A stretch of DNA of 64,000 bases from Clostridium swellfunianum (GTDB lineage Bacteria; Bacillota; Clostridia; Clostridiales; Clostridiaceae). The notes beneath the pieces were generated by a model. The model did no database searches, had not been told where the DNA came from, and saw nothing but the letters and a program-made list of their open reading frames with translations. Position numbers and translations under genes: made by a program. The stretch's first letter is position 1. Every line of letters begins with the position of its first letter. Of the stretch, positions 51,062-63,788 are shown piece after piece. Location of the stretch: contig NZ_JAMOFV010000006.1 in assembly GCF_023656515.1 (NCBI RefSeq), positions 2,419,957-2,483,956 on the forward strand, given 5' to 3'.

Positions 51062-51096
51062 AAAAGAGCCAAAAGCAGTTTTGCTTAAGGCTCTCT
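51062..51096 (-). terminator. Terminator of the TraX-like gene
   Basis: AGAGCC and GGCTCT with AAGCA/TGCTT inside form a stem followed by TTTTGTATTTT on the minus strand. Confidence 0.85.
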
Positions 51097-51100
51097 TATC

Positions 51101-51784
51101 TTATTTAAGCATATCTCTAATAAAACCTAAGATAATCAAATGCACAGGGTAAAAAGCATAAAATAGATATTTAAGCTTTGGTCCTCTTTCTCCATTATAA
51201 ATCTTAATAAGTATTAGCGATAAAAGACATAACGGCTGTACTCCTAAAGTAAATAAAAGGTTTCTCGACAGATAAATTGCAGGAGTATTAAGGTAAGCTA
51301 TGCCAGCCTGGGCAAGCTGAGCAAGGATAGTTAACAGTATTACATTCCTAGCCATAAGCTTAAAATTATCATGATTTAAATTAAAGAAAAATACTAACAG
51401 CACCCCATAAGCTCCATAATCAGTGTTTATCATTTGGCAGGCTGCAGCTATTATAATTACCATATGAAGCCTTTTGTTTTTATCATAATTGTAAACCGCA
51501 TACAACCCCATGGCTAAAGTAAAAAATACATTTAGGTACAAGCTTTTAGTATTAAAGGCATACATAAATGGCAGCTGAGATATAAGAGCAAATAAAACTA
51601 GTCTCCCAAGGTAATCCGTTAAATCTTTTGTTTTTCTATAGCCCTCTGCTATAAAATAAGCGAATAATGGAAAGGCGAGCCTTCCTATTACCCTCAGCCA
51701 TATAACCTTAGGAAAAAATATATATCCCATATGATCTATAAGCATAACTACGCAAGCAAAGAGTTTTAACTGAGCTGAATTCAT
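51101..51784 (-). CDS. TraX-family membrane protein
   Basis: The 227-aa protein has about seven helices and the TraX pattern (LKLFACVVMLIDHMGYIFFP, IGRLAFPLFAYFIAEGYRKTKD, and later YFFYAFYPVHLIILG-like C-terminus). TraX was first described as acetylating F-pilin, but chromosomal members in Firmicutes are of unknown role, probably membrane acyltransferases. The start at 51784 (MNSAQLKLF) has AAAGGGGG 8 nt upstream. No conjugation genes are nearby. Confidence 0.85.
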   Translation of the reverse strand: MNSAQLKLFACVVMLIDHMGYIFFPKVIWLRVIGRLAFPLFAYFIAEGYRKTKDLTDYLGRLVLFALISQLPFMYAFNTKSLYLNVFFTLAMGLYAVYNYDKNKRLHMVIIIAAACQMINTDYGAYGVLLVFFFNLNHDNFKLMARNVILLTILAQLAQAGIAYLNTPAIYLSRNLLFTLGVQPLCLLSLILIKIYNGERGPKLKYLFYAFYPVHLIILGFIRDMLK

Positions 51785-51891
51785 GAATTTATCCCCCTTT
51801 AGATGCAAACCATTTTATTCCATATGTAATTATGGTAACATATTTATTAGCATTTTAAAATGTTTATGTTAATACTATATATAAGCTAAAC

Positions 51892-51935
51892 AAAAAACTC
51901 AACAAGACATTGATTTAAGTCCTGATGAGTTTTTA
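51892..51935 (-). terminator. Terminator of the Mrr-like nuclease gene
   Basis: AAAAACTCATCAG and its near-complement TTGTTGAGTTTTTT pair on the minus strand, 5 bp after the stop. Confidence 0.8.
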
Positions 51936-51939
51936 ATAA

Positions 51940-52524
51940 CTAGTTCTTTTCCGGTACATAAATAAGATGCTTTATGTTTGTATATTGATTAATTAAATCA
52001 TCGCCTTCTACTATTCCAATACTATACTGGCTTGGGAGGGTATTTGCATATTCAATAGCTTCACTTGTTGCACAGCCTGTAGTAATTATAAGACCATTTT
52101 TTATACAGTCCGCCTCCATAACCCCTACTAGTTTTCTAACTGTCTCAAGTTCCACCTTATGTTCCGCATTTTTATCATAGCTATATCTTTTACATTCAAC
52201 ATAATAGGTTTCAGTTCCTCTTTTACAAACTATATCTTTTCCCCCATCAGGTCCAGCCTGACTTATTTCAATATTTGTAAAGCCCTTCGCCGCAATAAAT
52301 TCTGCACACCATTCCTCAAACTCACGCGGAGTATAATTATATAAATCTTCCTTACTTAAAACTCCCAGCTTTAAGTCCTGAATATACTCTTTTTTTCTTC
52401 TGGTTTCCTTTATTACATTTATAGCTTGATAAACTCTTTGAACAAATAAAAGTATAACCAAAACTGTTAATGTAGCTTTTAAAAAATTGGATACGTCATT
52501 GAAAATAATATCTATAATATTCAT
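51940..52524 (-). CDS. Membrane-anchored Mrr-type restriction endonuclease
   Basis: The 194-aa protein has an N-terminal transmembrane helix (about 13-32) and a restriction-endonuclease (Mrr_cat) domain with a PD-(D/E)xK-type site: Asp97 (GGKDIVC), Glu110 and Lys112 (YYVECKRY). Mrr relatives cut foreign, often methylated, DNA. An upstream TTG (MRRKN) is not credible since it lies in the GAGGAG ribosome site; ATG at 52524 is used. The gene follows a degenerate paralogue by 11 bp. Other roles, such as quality control of membrane-close DNA, cannot be excluded. Confidence 0.8.
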   Translation of the reverse strand: MNIIDIIFNDVSNFLKATLTVLVILLFVQRVYQAINVIKETRRKKEYIQDLKLGVLSKEDLYNYTPREFEEWCAEFIAAKGFTNIEISQAGPDGGKDIVCKRGTETYYVECKRYSYDKNAEHKVELETVRKLVGVMEADCIKNGLIITTGCATSEAIEYANTLPSQYSIGIVEGDDLINQYTNIKHLIYVPEKN

Positions 52525-52535
52525 ATTTTTTCTCC

Positions 52536-53120
52536 TCAACCTATTAAGCCTGAAGCTACTCTTGATGTTATCTCTCTTTTTCTTATCTTTCGCAGTTCTT
52601 TAGTTAGTGCTGCACCATCTATTAAGACTATCAAGTAGTCCTTTGATAAAGACCTTACATATTCAATTGCTTCCTTTGTAAAATCGCCAGTGGTAATAAT
52701 AACGCCGCTTTTGACCCTGTCATGCACCAATGCACCCACAAATTTTTGAACCTCAGGTCTGCCTATAGCTTTATAGCTATCATCTACATTCTTTTTCTGT
52801 TTGTTTTTCTCACTGTCTTTCAATTGATATAGCCTTGTGCTTATATAGGTTGGATTTTTATTATTTGTTGATATAAAACTAATCCCACCCTCAAAATTCT
52901 CAGAAACATTTTTTAAGTTTCTATAATGCATGTTTTTTAGAAAATACTTACACCATTCCTGAAACTCTCTATCAGTGAACCTGCTGCTTAAATAATATCT
53001 TGATAAAAAGCCATACTTAACATATTCAGAATTAAATTTACTATTTATTTTATTCTCAATAAATTTAACGAGCTTACTTGAAAATATTAACACTAATACA
53101 AATACAAGCAGTGCAGTCAT
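52536..53120 (-). CDS. Catalytically degenerate Mrr-like paralogue
   Basis: The 194-aa protein aligns with the next gene: membrane helix (about 3-14), FTDREFQEWCKYFL versus YTPREFEEWCAEFI, and VIITTGDFTKEAIEY versus LIITTGCATSEAIEY. All three catalytic residues differ: Asp97, Glu110 and Lys112 correspond to Ser81, Ser94 and Arg96 (GGISFI, TYISTRLY). It is therefore probably a non-catalytic partner or specificity subunit. The tandem pair likely arose by duplication. The ribosome site is weak. Confidence 0.7.
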   Translation of the reverse strand: MTALLVFVLVLIFSSKLVKFIENKINSKFNSEYVKYGFLSRYYLSSRFTDREFQEWCKYFLKNMHYRNLKNVSENFEGGISFISTNNKNPTYISTRLYQLKDSEKNKQKKNVDDSYKAIGRPEVQKFVGALVHDRVKSGVIITTGDFTKEAIEYVRSLSKDYLIVLIDGAALTKELRKIRKREITSRVASGLIG

Positions 53121-53224
53121 ACTATTTTCACCGTTCCTTAAATATTTATATATTCTTATATTTTTATATTAATAAATCTTTCCACTATTTTCATTTATAT
53201 ACTGATGCTAAATCTTTTCATATA

Positions 53225-53254
53225 AAAAGGAGCAACCCTATATATGGCTACTCC
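53225..53254 (-). terminator. Terminator overlapping a small ORF stop
   Basis: GGAGTAGCC and GGTTGCTCC pair on the minus strand, followed by TTTTTATATG. The stem overlaps the stop codon of the small gene. Confidence 0.7.
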
Positions 53255-53445
53255 TTGGCTAATATTTTTATTTTATTGTTTTCTCCGGTACTTCCCTTAC
53301 AAATTTCTTCTTTTGCTCTAAAATAGTCCCCATTAAACGTCTGCACTCTAGAAATATACTTTAAAAATCCAGAGTAGCCCAATTCGGCAATTAAAGCTTT
53401 GGTACCCTTTTCAATTATCTCCATGTCTCTTTCACTTAAATCCAT
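53248..53445 (-). CDS. Small hypothetical protein (65 aa)
   Basis: I do not recognise this protein. It is 65 aa, charged at both ends, with a helix-like first half (SERDMEIIEKGTKALIAELG) and a SGFLKYISRVQTFNGDY segment. No signal peptide or TM helix is seen. GGGGGTATAATT precedes the ATG and a terminator overlaps the stop, which supports a real gene. It may precede the Mrr-like pair on a separate transcript. Confidence 0.6.
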   Translation of the reverse strand: MDLSERDMEIIEKGTKALIAELGYSGFLKYISRVQTFNGDYFRAKEEICKGSTGENNKIKILAKE

Positions 53446-53713
53446 AATTATACCCCCATTAATCCATAATTGCTTCTACATGTAAATTACTTATTTATAG
53501 TATGTAAGTTGTTTAAAAGTTGTTACACTTTATATAGCTTTTTAAGAAATTAAATTGTATCACTTTGTAATTTTCTTAAGCAATATTATAGTATGAGGTT
53601 TTACTTTTTATAACCTGCATCCGAAACTATACATACCTCCAATAAAATTATGGACAAGTAATTAGTTTTTAAACCTAAACAAGTAAATTATTTAAATATA
53701 TTTTCAAAAGAAG

Positions 53714-54232
53714 CTATTTCCTATACTCTTCTCTAAGCTCCTTAGCCCTCCCTATAGAACCTCCGAGCTGTTTCCAAACATAATTATGATCTTCAACACC
53801 TTGTGAGTAATCGCTTTTCTCCCATCTTGATATAATATTCATTATTTCTGAATAAGCCGCTTTGCCAAACAAATTATTATTTTTCTCAACTTTTTCTTTT
53901 AAAACTCTAACACTTTCTTTAGTTATTTTCTCTTCGCCCCAAACTTCGCCATCTACAGATACTATTAGACTATTAGCAAGTTTATGCATCTGTTCGTATA
54001 CGCCCATTTCTATTTTATACTCCTGCGTCTTAATTTCATTGTTAAAAACTTTGTTTGTAGTTTCTACTAAAGCTGCCTTTTCAGTTTCCTTATTAAAAGC
54101 TTGAACCAATTCAGTGTTAGTATTATATTCAAAACTAGCGCCATGAGTTTTAGTATAAATATTAAAGCTTACAGTTCCTATTACAGATAATACAATCAAA
54201 CTCTTTATACTTAAAGCTGCACGTGATTTCAT
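53714..54232 (-). CDS. Hypothetical secreted or membrane-anchored protein
   Basis: This 172-aa protein starts with a basic segment and a hydrophobic helix (about 7-26), so it is exported or anchored by its N-terminus. The rest is mostly helical and charged, without a recognised domain (YKIEMGVYEQMHKLANSLIV, GRAKELREEYRK). GGAGAG precedes ATG. There is no partner gene. Confidence 0.6.
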   Translation of the reverse strand: MKSRAALSIKSLIVLSVIGTVSFNIYTKTHGASFEYNTNTELVQAFNKETEKAALVETTNKVFNNEIKTQEYKIEMGVYEQMHKLANSLIVSVDGEVWGEEKITKESVRVLKEKVEKNNNLFGKAAYSEIMNIISRWEKSDYSQGVEDHNYVWKQLGGSIGRAKELREEYRK

Positions 54233-54534
54233 ATTTTCTCTCCATTCTTCATATACTAGTTCTTGTTCTTATATAATACCATAAACTGTAATATTTTTAC
54301 AATTGTGCAATTACCCAATTTTCCGTAAACGCCCAATCCAATAAACACTAATAGCTTAAGCCATATGTTTTACAACATAAAGCTTTATATGATATAATCA
54401 TGTTGAAAATATTTTTAGAATATTGTACCCAATTTAATAATTATTAATTAATAATATTATTAATTGTTCAATTACATTTTATCTTAAAGAGATGTCTTAA
54501 CTTCTCGATAATCAAACTAAAAGGAGGTGATACT
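54233..54534 (+). other. Leader region of the V-ATPase operon
   Basis: This AT-rich 302-bp stretch has no gene. It holds the ATPase promoter and, at 54446-54465, a perfect 20-bp palindrome of A and T (AATTAATAAT and complement), then the AAAGGAGGTGA ribosome site. Confidence 0.7.
54370..54398 (+). promoter_or_regulatory. Promoter of the V-ATPase operon
   Basis: TTACAA, 17 bp, TATAAT, with TG one base upstream of the -10 (TGATATAAT, extended -10). Confidence 0.7.
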
Positions 54535-54847
54535 TTGGCATTAGAGGAAATACAGGAAATAAAAAGAGTAGAGCAGGAAGCAGCAGATATAATAAGAGTT
54601 GCTGAGGTCGAAGCAAAGGACATGCTTAAGAACGCAAATAGCGAAGCAGCCCTAAAGTACAATTCTACTTTAGAAGAAATAAAAGCTGGAGCTAAAGCAA
54701 TAGTTGATGAGTCTGTCTCCTCAGCAGAAAAAGAAGCCGCAGAAATTATTGAAAAAGGTAGATCCAATATTTCAGACATTTTAAATTTACCCAAAGTGAA
54801 GCTTGATAGAGCTTCAAAATTAATTATTGAAAGGATAGTAAATAGCA

Positions 54848-54861
<14 letters not shown>
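54535..54861 (+). CDS. ntpF: V-type ATPase subunit G/H (NtpF-like)
   Basis: The 108-aa protein is nearly all coiled coil, rich in A, E and K (EAADIIRVAEVEAKDMLKNANSEAA). That fits the peripheral-stalk subunit G/H, which dimerises with subunit E. It starts with TTG behind AAAGGAGGTGATACT, and no better start exists. Its 3' end overlaps the subunit I gene by 14 bp. It opens the nine-gene operon ntpF-I-K-E-C-G-A-B-D. Confidence 0.85.
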
Positions 54862-57296
<2,435 letters not shown>

Positions 57297-57312
57297 TTGA
57301 GGACGTGATTAT

Positions 57313-57894
57313 ATGTCAGTAAAAAATATTACAGATAAAATACTTAGCGATGCTAAGGAAAAATCTGCTGAAATATTAGCTGCTGCAAAACAGGAGGCTG
57401 AGACTCTAGTCAACAGTAAAGTTCGTGAGGCATCCTCCCAGGAAGCTCTCCTTATAAAAAAGGCTAAGGAAGAAGCCGAGGCTAAAAAAAGCAGAATACT
57501 CCAAAATGCAGAGCTGAGAGTAAGAAATGAAAAGCTTAGTGCTAAGCATGAAGTTATTGAAAAAACCTTTGACTATGCTTTGGAAAATTTAAAGAACCTA
57601 AATGGAACGGAATTTATAAGCTTTTTAAAAAATGCAATTAAAGCCTATAAAATAACTGGTGAAGGCTTGCTTCGTGTTAATCCTGGTAGAGCTCAGCTTA
57701 TAACGCTTCAAGTTCTAAGCGATTTAACAAGACTTACAGGAGCTCATTTAAATCTTGGCGAGCCGCTTTCAGGAAATGTTGATGGATTTATAGTTGAGCA
57801 GAGGGGCATTCAAATAAACTGCACCTTTGAATCAATAATTGAATCATTAAAGGAAGATTTAATATTTGATGTTACAAAAATTCTGTTTGAATAG
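57313..57894 (+). CDS. ntpE: V-type ATPase subunit E
   Basis: The 193-aa peripheral stalk subunit has an N-terminal coiled coil (about 1-85, repeated AKEKSAEILAAAKQEAE) and a globular C-terminal domain. It pairs with the G/H subunit and contacts subunit B. GAGGACGTG precedes ATG, 16 bp after ntpK. Confidence 0.93.
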   Translation: MSVKNITDKILSDAKEKSAEILAAAKQEAETLVNSKVREASSQEALLIKKAKEEAEAKKSRILQNAELRVRNEKLSAKHEVIEKTFDYALENLKNLNGTEFISFLKNAIKAYKITGEGLLRVNPGRAQLITLQVLSDLTRLTGAHLNLGEPLSGNVDGFIVEQRGIQINCTFESIIESLKEDLIFDVTKILFE

Positions 57895-57906
57895 GAGGAT
57901 GATCCC

Positions 57907-58896
57907 GTGAAAAGCACAGAATTTGCCTCTATAGTTTCTCTAATAAGAGTATGGGAATCAAAACTCCTTGGCAGAAATCAATATGATAGAATGATTGATT
58001 CTGAAAATTTAAGCGAGGCTTTAAAGTTTCTTTCTGAAACACCTTATGGCAGCTTTTTGGAGGGCGATAATTTTGAAACTGCACTAAATGCTGCTGCAAG
58101 CAACATGTACAGCGATATAGCCAAAGCAAGCCCTTATAAAATTCTAGTGGATTTTATGAGAGTTAAGTACGACTATCACAATATAAAGGCTTTAGTTAAA
58201 GGAAAAATCCTTGAAAAAGACTTCTCTGACATATTAGTTCCTAATGGAATTATAAATATTGATGAGCTTAAAGCGGTTATCAATGGGGCAGCTGTTAAAG
58301 AATTTCCTTCTATAATGAATGAAGCCATCGAAGCTGTACTTGCAGACTATGAAGAAACTAAAGACCCTCAAAGAATAGACATTATTTTAGATAAATATAT
58401 GTTTTCTCATATGAAACGGATTGTAAAAGATATAAACAACGAATTTATAAACAAATACTTAAATGTTTTAATTGATTTAACTAATATAAAAACCTTATTA
58501 AGAGTTAAAAAATTAAACAAAGAGGTTGCTTTTTTCAGAGAATTGTTAATTGAAGGCGGAAGTATAGATAAAAAGACCTTTAATGAGCTATACAGCGAGG
58601 ATCTTGAAGGAATTTCTCACAAGCTTTCCTCTTCAGAATATGGAAATATGCTTAAGGACAGCATGGAATACTATGCAAAAACCGATTCCTTTGCGAGCCT
58701 AGAGAAGAATATTGACAATTATCTCATGAACTATATGAAAAAAGCTAAGTTTATAAATCTAGGACCAGAGCCAATTATTGTTTATATGTTTGCTAGAGAA
58801 ACTGAAATTAGAAACTTAAGAATCATTTTAGTTGGTAAGCTTAACAAGGTTTCTGAAAATCTAGTAAGAGAAAGGCTGCGTGATAGTTATGTATAA
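57907..58896 (+). CDS. ntpC: V-type ATPase subunit C (d)
   Basis: The 329-aa subunit C/d couples the central stalk to the K ring. The family pattern is visible ([41 protein letters not shown], and [12 protein letters not shown] near the C-terminus). It uses a GTG start behind AGGAGGATG. Its 3' end overlaps the next gene by 8 bp. Confidence 0.93.
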   Translation: MKSTEFASIVSLIRVWESKLLGRNQYDRMIDSENLSEALKFLSETPYGSFLEGDNFETALNAAASNMYSDIAKASPYKILVDFMRVKYDYHNIKALVKGKILEKDFSDILVPNGIINIDELKAVINGAAVKEFPSIMNEAIEAVLADYEETKDPQRIDIILDKYMFSHMKRIVKDINNEFINKYLNVLIDLTNIKTLLRVKKLNKEVAFFRELLIEGGSIDKKTFNELYSEDLEGISHKLSSSEYGNMLKDSMEYYAKTDSFASLEKNIDNYLMNYMKKAKFINLGPEPIIVYMFARETEIRNLRIILVGKLNKVSENLVRERLRDSYV

Positions 58897-59197
58897 GGTT
58901 GCAGTTGTTGGAGACAAAGATTCCGTACTGCCTTTCAAGGCAATTGGAATTGAAGTTTTCTCAGTTTCAAGCAGCGAGGAAGCAAGAAAAACAGTAGATA
59001 CCTTGGCTTACAATGACTATGGAGTAATTTTCATAACTGAACAGGCAGCTGTTGAAATCGAAGAAACAATAGAGCGCTACAATAAAATGATTACTCCATC
59101 AATTATCTTAATACCCGGCAATAAGGGAAGCCTTGGAGTTGGTAAAAAACGAGTTAAAGATAATGTTCAAAAAGCTATAGGTATAAATATATTGTAA
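58889..59197 (+). CDS. ntpG: V-type ATPase subunit F
   Basis: The 102-aa central-stalk subunit has [20 protein letters not shown] and the family helix at the C-terminus ([15 protein letters not shown]). A start three codons upstream is possible in the open frame, but the ATG at 58889 gives the family N-terminus and overlaps the ntpC stop (ATGTATAA). Translation is probably coupled. Confidence 0.93.
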   Translation: MYKVAVVGDKDSVLPFKAIGIEVFSVSSSEEARKTVDTLAYNDYGVIFITEQAAVEIEETIERYNKMITPSIILIPGNKGSLGVGKKRVKDNVQKAIGINIL

Positions 59198-59218
59198 GAA
59201 AGGCGGAACAAGATAAGC

Positions 59219-60991
59219 ATGGGAAGAATAATCAAAGTAGCTGGTCCCTTGGTTGTTGCTGAAGGGATGCAGAGTGCTAATGTATATGACGTTTGTCAAG
59301 TTGGCGAGCATGGGCTTATCGGTGAAATCATAGAAATGAGAGGCGACAAGGCTTCTATTCAGGTTTATGAAGAAACCGTTGGTCTTGGCCCTGGAGACCC
59401 TGTTGAAACTACAGGCGAGCCTCTTTCAGTAGAGCTTGCTCCTGGACTTATAGAATCCATGTTTGATGGAATACAAAGACCACTTGATGCGTATTTGAAA
59501 GCGGCAGACAGCGCCTTCTTTAGAAAAGGGGTTAAGGTAGCTGCCCTAGATAGAGATAAGTTATGGGACTTTAAGCCTGCCCTTAGTGTGGGCGATAGGA
59601 TATCAGCAGGAATGGTTATTGGAACAGTTCAAGAAACTCCTGTTGTGCTTCATAAAATAATGGTTCCTTACGGAGTTGAGGGAACAGTTAAAGAAATTAA
59701 AGCTGGCGAATTTACAATAGAGCAAACTGTTTGCGTAGTTGAGACAGCTATTGGTTTTAAGGAGCTTACAATGCTTCAAAAATGGCCTGTAAGACGTGGA
59801 AGACCATACGCTAGCAAGCTTAGCCCAACTGAGCCAATGTTTACTGGTCAAAGAGTTATAGATACTTTCTTCCCTGTTGTTAAAGGCGGAGCAGCATCTG
59901 TACCAGGACCTTTCGGAGCTGGTAAAACAGTTGTTCAGCACCAGATAGCAAAATGGGGAGATACTGAAATAGTTGTTTACGTTGGCTGCGGCGAACGTGG
60001 AAACGAAATGACAGACGTTCTTATGGAGTTTCCAGAGCTTAAAGACCCTAAGACTGGTGAATCACTAATGAAGAGAACTGTTCTTATAGCAAATACATCA
60101 AACATGCCTGTTGCAGCTAGAGAAGCTTCTATATACACAGGTATAACAATAGCAGAATATTTCAGAGACATGGGCTACTCAGTAGCTATAATGGCTGACT
60201 CAACATCTAGATGGGCAGAGGCTCTAAGAGAAATGTCCGGAAGACTTGAAGAAATGCCTGGTGAAGAAGGTTACCCAGCATACCTTGGTTCAAGACTTGC
60301 TGAGTTCTATGAAAGAGCAGGCAAGGTTATATGCCTTGGTGATGAAACTAGAACTGGAGAAGTAACAGCAATCGGTGCGGTATCCCCTCCTGGTGGAGAC
60401 CTTTCAGAGCCAGTTACTCAATCGACACTTAGAATAGTTAAAGTATTCTGGGGACTGGATGCACAGCTTGCTTATAGAAGACACTTCCCTTCTATAAACT
60501 GGTTAAACTCCTATTCTCTATACCAAGATAAAATTGATGCCTATATAAACGAGCACGCTGCTGCGGATTGGTCAGAGCTTAGAACTGAAGCAATGACACT
60601 TCTTCAAGAAGAAGCCAGTCTTGATGAAATAGTTAGACTTGTAGGTATAGATGCCTTATCTGAAAAAGACAGATTAAAGCTTGAAGCTGCAAAGTCTATT
60701 CGTGAAGACTATCTTCAGCAAAATGCTTTCCATGAAATTGACACCTACACCTCACTTAATAAGCAGTATAAAATGCTTAAACTTATAGTTTCCTTCTACA
60801 GAGAGGGTGAAAGAGCTCTTGAAAAAGGCGTATACCTAAAGAGCATTTTAGACCTTAAAGTTAGAGACAGAATAGCAAGAAGCAAATATACTGCTGAAGA
60901 AGAATTAGCTAAGATAGATGCTATACAAGCTGAACTTGTAGAAGCCGTAGATAAACTTATTGAAGAAGGAGGGCTAAAAAAGCATGCTTAA
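59219..60991 (+). CDS. ntpA: V-type ATPase catalytic subunit A
   Basis: The 590-aa catalytic subunit has P-loop GPFGAGKT (Gly230-Thr237) and the non-homologous insert typical of A subunits (about 110-190). The conserved stretches [16 protein letters not shown] and [22 protein letters not shown] follow. Three copies form the active sites with subunit B. It overlaps ntpB by 8 bp. Confidence 0.97.
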   Translation: MGRIIKVAGPLVVAEGMQSANVYDVCQVGEHGLIGEIIEMRGDKASIQVYEETVGLGPGDPVETTGEPLSVELAPGLIESMFDGIQRPLDAYLKAADSAFFRKGVKVAALDRDKLWDFKPALSVGDRISAGMVIGTVQETPVVLHKIMVPYGVEGTVKEIKAGEFTIEQTVCVVETAIGFKELTMLQKWPVRRGRPYASKLSPTEPMFTGQRVIDTFFPVVKGGAASVPGPFGAGKTVVQHQIAKWGDTEIVVYVGCGERGNEMTDVLMEFPELKDPKTGESLMKRTVLIANTSNMPVAAREASIYTGITIAEYFRDMGYSVAIMADSTSRWAEALREMSGRLEEMPGEEGYPAYLGSRLAEFYERAGKVICLGDETRTGEVTAIGAVSPPGGDLSEPVTQSTLRIVKVFWGLDAQLAYRRHFPSINWLNSYSLYQDKIDAYINEHAAADWSELRTEAMTLLQEEASLDEIVRLVGIDALSEKDRLKLEAAKSIREDYLQQNAFHEIDTYTSLNKQYKMLKLIVSFYREGERALEKGVYLKSILDLKVRDRIARSKYTAEEELAKIDAIQAELVEAVDKLIEEGGLKKHA

Positions 60992-62363
60992 GGAATACAA
61001 AACAGTTAGAGAAGTTGTAGGCCCTCTTATGGTTGTAGACGGTGTTGAAGGAGTAAAATACAACGAGCTTGTTGATATTGAACTTCAAACCGGAGAAAAA
61101 AGAAGAGGCCAGGTGCTTGAAGTTAACGGCGACAAGGCCATGGTGCAGATCTTTGAAGGTTCTTCTGGAATAAACCTTGCTGAAACCAAGGTTCGCTTCC
61201 TTGGAAGACCTCTTCAAATAGGTGTATCAGAAGATATGCTTGGAAGAACCTTTGATGGTATGGGAAGACCAAAGGACAACGGTCCTAAAATACTTCCAGA
61301 AAAAAAGCTTGATATAACTGGAGAAGCAATAAACCCTTATGCTAGAGACTATCCATCAGAGTTTATTCAAACTGGTATTTCAGCTATAGACCATCTTAAC
61401 ACACTTGTTAGAGGTCAAAAGCTTCCAGTATTCTCAGCTTCAGGACTTCCACACTCTGAGCTTGCAGCACAGATTGCAAGACAGGCAAAAGTTTTATCCT
61501 CTGATTCAAAATTTGCAGTTGTATTTGCAGCTATAGGAATAACCTTCGAAGAAGCTAACTTCTTCATAGATGAATTTAATAGAACAGGTGCTATAGATAG
61601 ATCTGTTCTGTTCTTAAACCTTGCAAATGACCCAGCCATTGAGAGAATATCAACCCCTAGAATGGCGCTTACAACAGCAGAGTATCTTGCATATGAAAAA
61701 GATATGCACGTGCTTGTTATTATGACAGACATGACAAACTACGCTGATGCGCTAAGAGAAATCTCTGCAGCAAGAAAGGAAGTTCCAGGTAGACGTGGAT
61801 ACCCGGGATATCTGTATACAGACCTTGCAACCTTATATGAAAGAGCAGGAAGAATTAAAGGCAAGAAGGGTTCTATAACTCAGATTCCTATCCTTACAAT
61901 GCCTGAGGATGACAAGACTCACCCAATTCCTGACCTTACTGGTTATATAACAGAAGGACAGATAATTCTTTCTAGAGAGCTTTATAAGAAAGGAATAACT
62001 CCTCCAATAGACGTTCTTCCTTCTCTATCAAGACTTAAGGATAAGGGTATAGGCAAAGGAAAGACTCGCGAGGATCATGCTGATACAATGAACCAGCTGT
62101 TCTCAGCTTATGCTCAAGGTAAACAGGCAAAAGAGCTTGCTGCAATCCTTGGTGAATCAGCACTTTCAGATACAGATAAGAAGTTTGCTGAGTTTGCTGA
62201 AAAGTTTGAGAAGAGATATGTAAATCAAGGCTTCACTACAAATAGAAATATTGAAGAAACTCTTGAGCTTGGATGGGAGCTTCTAAGAATACTTCCAAAG
62301 ACAGAGCTTAAGAGAATTAGAGATGAGTATTTAGAAAAGTATCTTAACAAAGTAGGTGAGTAA
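60984..62363 (+). CDS. ntpB: V-type ATPase subunit B
   Basis: This 459-aa regulatory nucleotide-binding subunit lacks a canonical P-loop lysine site, as expected for B. The motifs [30 protein letters not shown] and [36 protein letters not shown] are typical. ATG lies inside the 3' end of ntpA, with AAGGAGG 12 nt upstream. Confidence 0.97.
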   Translation: MLKEYKTVREVVGPLMVVDGVEGVKYNELVDIELQTGEKRRGQVLEVNGDKAMVQIFEGSSGINLAETKVRFLGRPLQIGVSEDMLGRTFDGMGRPKDNGPKILPEKKLDITGEAINPYARDYPSEFIQTGISAIDHLNTLVRGQKLPVFSASGLPHSELAAQIARQAKVLSSDSKFAVVFAAIGITFEEANFFIDEFNRTGAIDRSVLFLNLANDPAIERISTPRMALTTAEYLAYEKDMHVLVIMTDMTNYADALREISAARKEVPGRRGYPGYLYTDLATLYERAGRIKGKKGSITQIPILTMPEDDKTHPIPDLTGYITEGQIILSRELYKKGITPPIDVLPSLSRLKDKGIGKGKTREDHADTMNQLFSAYAQGKQAKELAAILGESALSDTDKKFAEFAEKFEKRYVNQGFTTNRNIEETLELGWELLRILPKTELKRIRDEYLEKYLNKVGE

Positions 62364-62365
62364 CC

Positions 62366-63001
62366 TTGGCTAAGCTAAATGTAAACCCTACTAGAATGGA
62401 GCTTTCAAGGCTTAAGAAAAAGCTTGCTACAGCTGTAAGAGGTCATAAGCTCCTTAAAGATAAGCAGGATGAGCTTGTAAGACAGTTTATAGCCCTTGTT
62501 AAGCACAACAATGAACTTAGAGCTAAGGTTGAAGAAAACCTTGATGACACTCTTAAGGAGTTTATGCTCACAAGAGCAATCCTAAGCTCTGAGGTCGTTG
62601 AAGAAGCCTTAAGCTTCCCAAAGGAAAGCATATCAGTTGAAATTGATACTAAAAATGTAATGAGCGTTAACGTTCCTGTCATGAAATTTAAGAGAAAGCT
62701 TGAAGGTGACGAAGGCAGCATATACCCTTATGGTTTTGCCAATACATCACCAGAGCTTGATCATGTAGTTGGAAGACTTTATAAAACCCTTCCTCTGCTT
62801 CTTGAGCTAGCTGAAGTAGAGAAATCCACTCAGCTTATGGCAGATGAAATTGAAAAGACAAGAAGAAGAGTTAATGCTCTTGAATACATGACAATTCCTC
62901 AGCTTCAGGAAACCATCAAGTACATTAGAATGAAGCTTGATGAGAATGAAAGAGGAGCCTTAGTAAGACTTATGAAGGTTAAGGACATAATTCAAAAATA
63001 G
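62366..63001 (+). CDS. ntpD: V-type ATPase subunit D
   Basis: The 211-aa central rotor shaft subunit has long N- and C-terminal coiled-coil helices ([20 protein letters not shown] and [26 protein letters not shown]). TTG is the start, with AGGTGAG 5 nt upstream and only 2 bp after the ntpB stop. It ends the operon before a terminator. Confidence 0.96.
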   Translation: MAKLNVNPTRMELSRLKKKLATAVRGHKLLKDKQDELVRQFIALVKHNNELRAKVEENLDDTLKEFMLTRAILSSEVVEEALSFPKESISVEIDTKNVMSVNVPVMKFKRKLEGDEGSIYPYGFANTSPELDHVVGRLYKTLPLLLELAEVEKSTQLMADEIEKTRRRVNALEYMTIPQLQETIKYIRMKLDENERGALVRLMKVKDIIQK

Positions 63002-63037
63002 TGCTATCGACTTGTAAGTCAAAATTAAACCAATAAA

Positions 63038-63080
63038 AAGGTCAGCAGTTTATGGCTGCTGACTTTCTTATTTTATTATT
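63038..63080 (+). terminator. Terminator of the V-ATPase operon
   Basis: GTCAGCAG and CTGCTGAC pair around a 7-nt loop and are followed by TTTCTTATTTTATTATTTTT. Confidence 0.92.
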
Positions 63081-63119
63081 TTTATTATTTTGTTTTTCCT
63101 TATAAAACAATTGTAATTA

Positions 63120-63788
63120 CTAAAAATCTTTATTTTTATATATACGCATGGATACCAATAGAGATATAAGTACAATAATACAGGCAACAACGGCTAGAAG
63201 CATATTAATTTTCCACTCAGATGCGTTAGCAACCACTGATATAACCTGCTTTACCACTACACTATTAGGATTCTTTTCTGCATATTCTACAATATAGCTA
63301 GGAAGAAACATAAAAATCAAAAATAAAATTATATTTGCAAATTTCATTTTAACCATACCATACTTAAAGTAAAGAGGATAAAATACAGCTGCAAAAATAC
63401 CTCCCCCAACTAATACTGTTATAATATCATTAACTGAAATAAGTCTTGATACCCTTGGAAAACCTGTATAAAAGCCAATTAACCTAAGCAATGCAGAGCA
63501 TAAAATTCCAAAGGTACCAAAGCAAACAATAGCTAGATACTTTGATATAACTATATCTTCCCGCTTTATTGGAAGGCTGTTAAACACAATATCTGCCTTA
63601 CTCTTATCATCAAAGCCGCCCGAATAGTTAACAAACAGATAGATTACAGCAAAAGGTGCGACTGTATATATAGCGCCTCCATTTGGCACTATATCACCAA
63701 AAGCATAGGCACAAACAATAGTATAGACAATACCATAAAGCAAAGTTTTCTTCTGTACTAAAAATTCCTTTAGAATTAAATTATACAT
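63120..63788 (-). CDS. ABC-2 type permease
   Basis: The 222-aa membrane protein has six predicted helices and the family start MYNLILKEFLVQKKTLLYG, followed by KADIVFNSLPIKREDIVISKY, typical of ABC-2 permeases in Firmicutes. It is translationally coupled to the upstream ATPase gene (TAATG overlap). The exported or affected compound is unknown; antimicrobial peptide handling is common for such two-gene systems. Confidence 0.85.
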   Translation of the reverse strand: MYNLILKEFLVQKKTLLYGIVYTIVCAYAFGDIVPNGGAIYTVAPFAVIYLFVNYSGGFDDKSKADIVFNSLPIKREDIVISKYLAIVCFGTFGILCSALLRLIGFYTGFPRVSRLISVNDIITVLVGGGIFAAVFYPLYFKYGMVKMKFANIILFLIFMFLPSYIVEYAEKNPNSVVVKQVISVVANASEWKINMLLAVVACIIVLISLLVSMRIYKNKDF

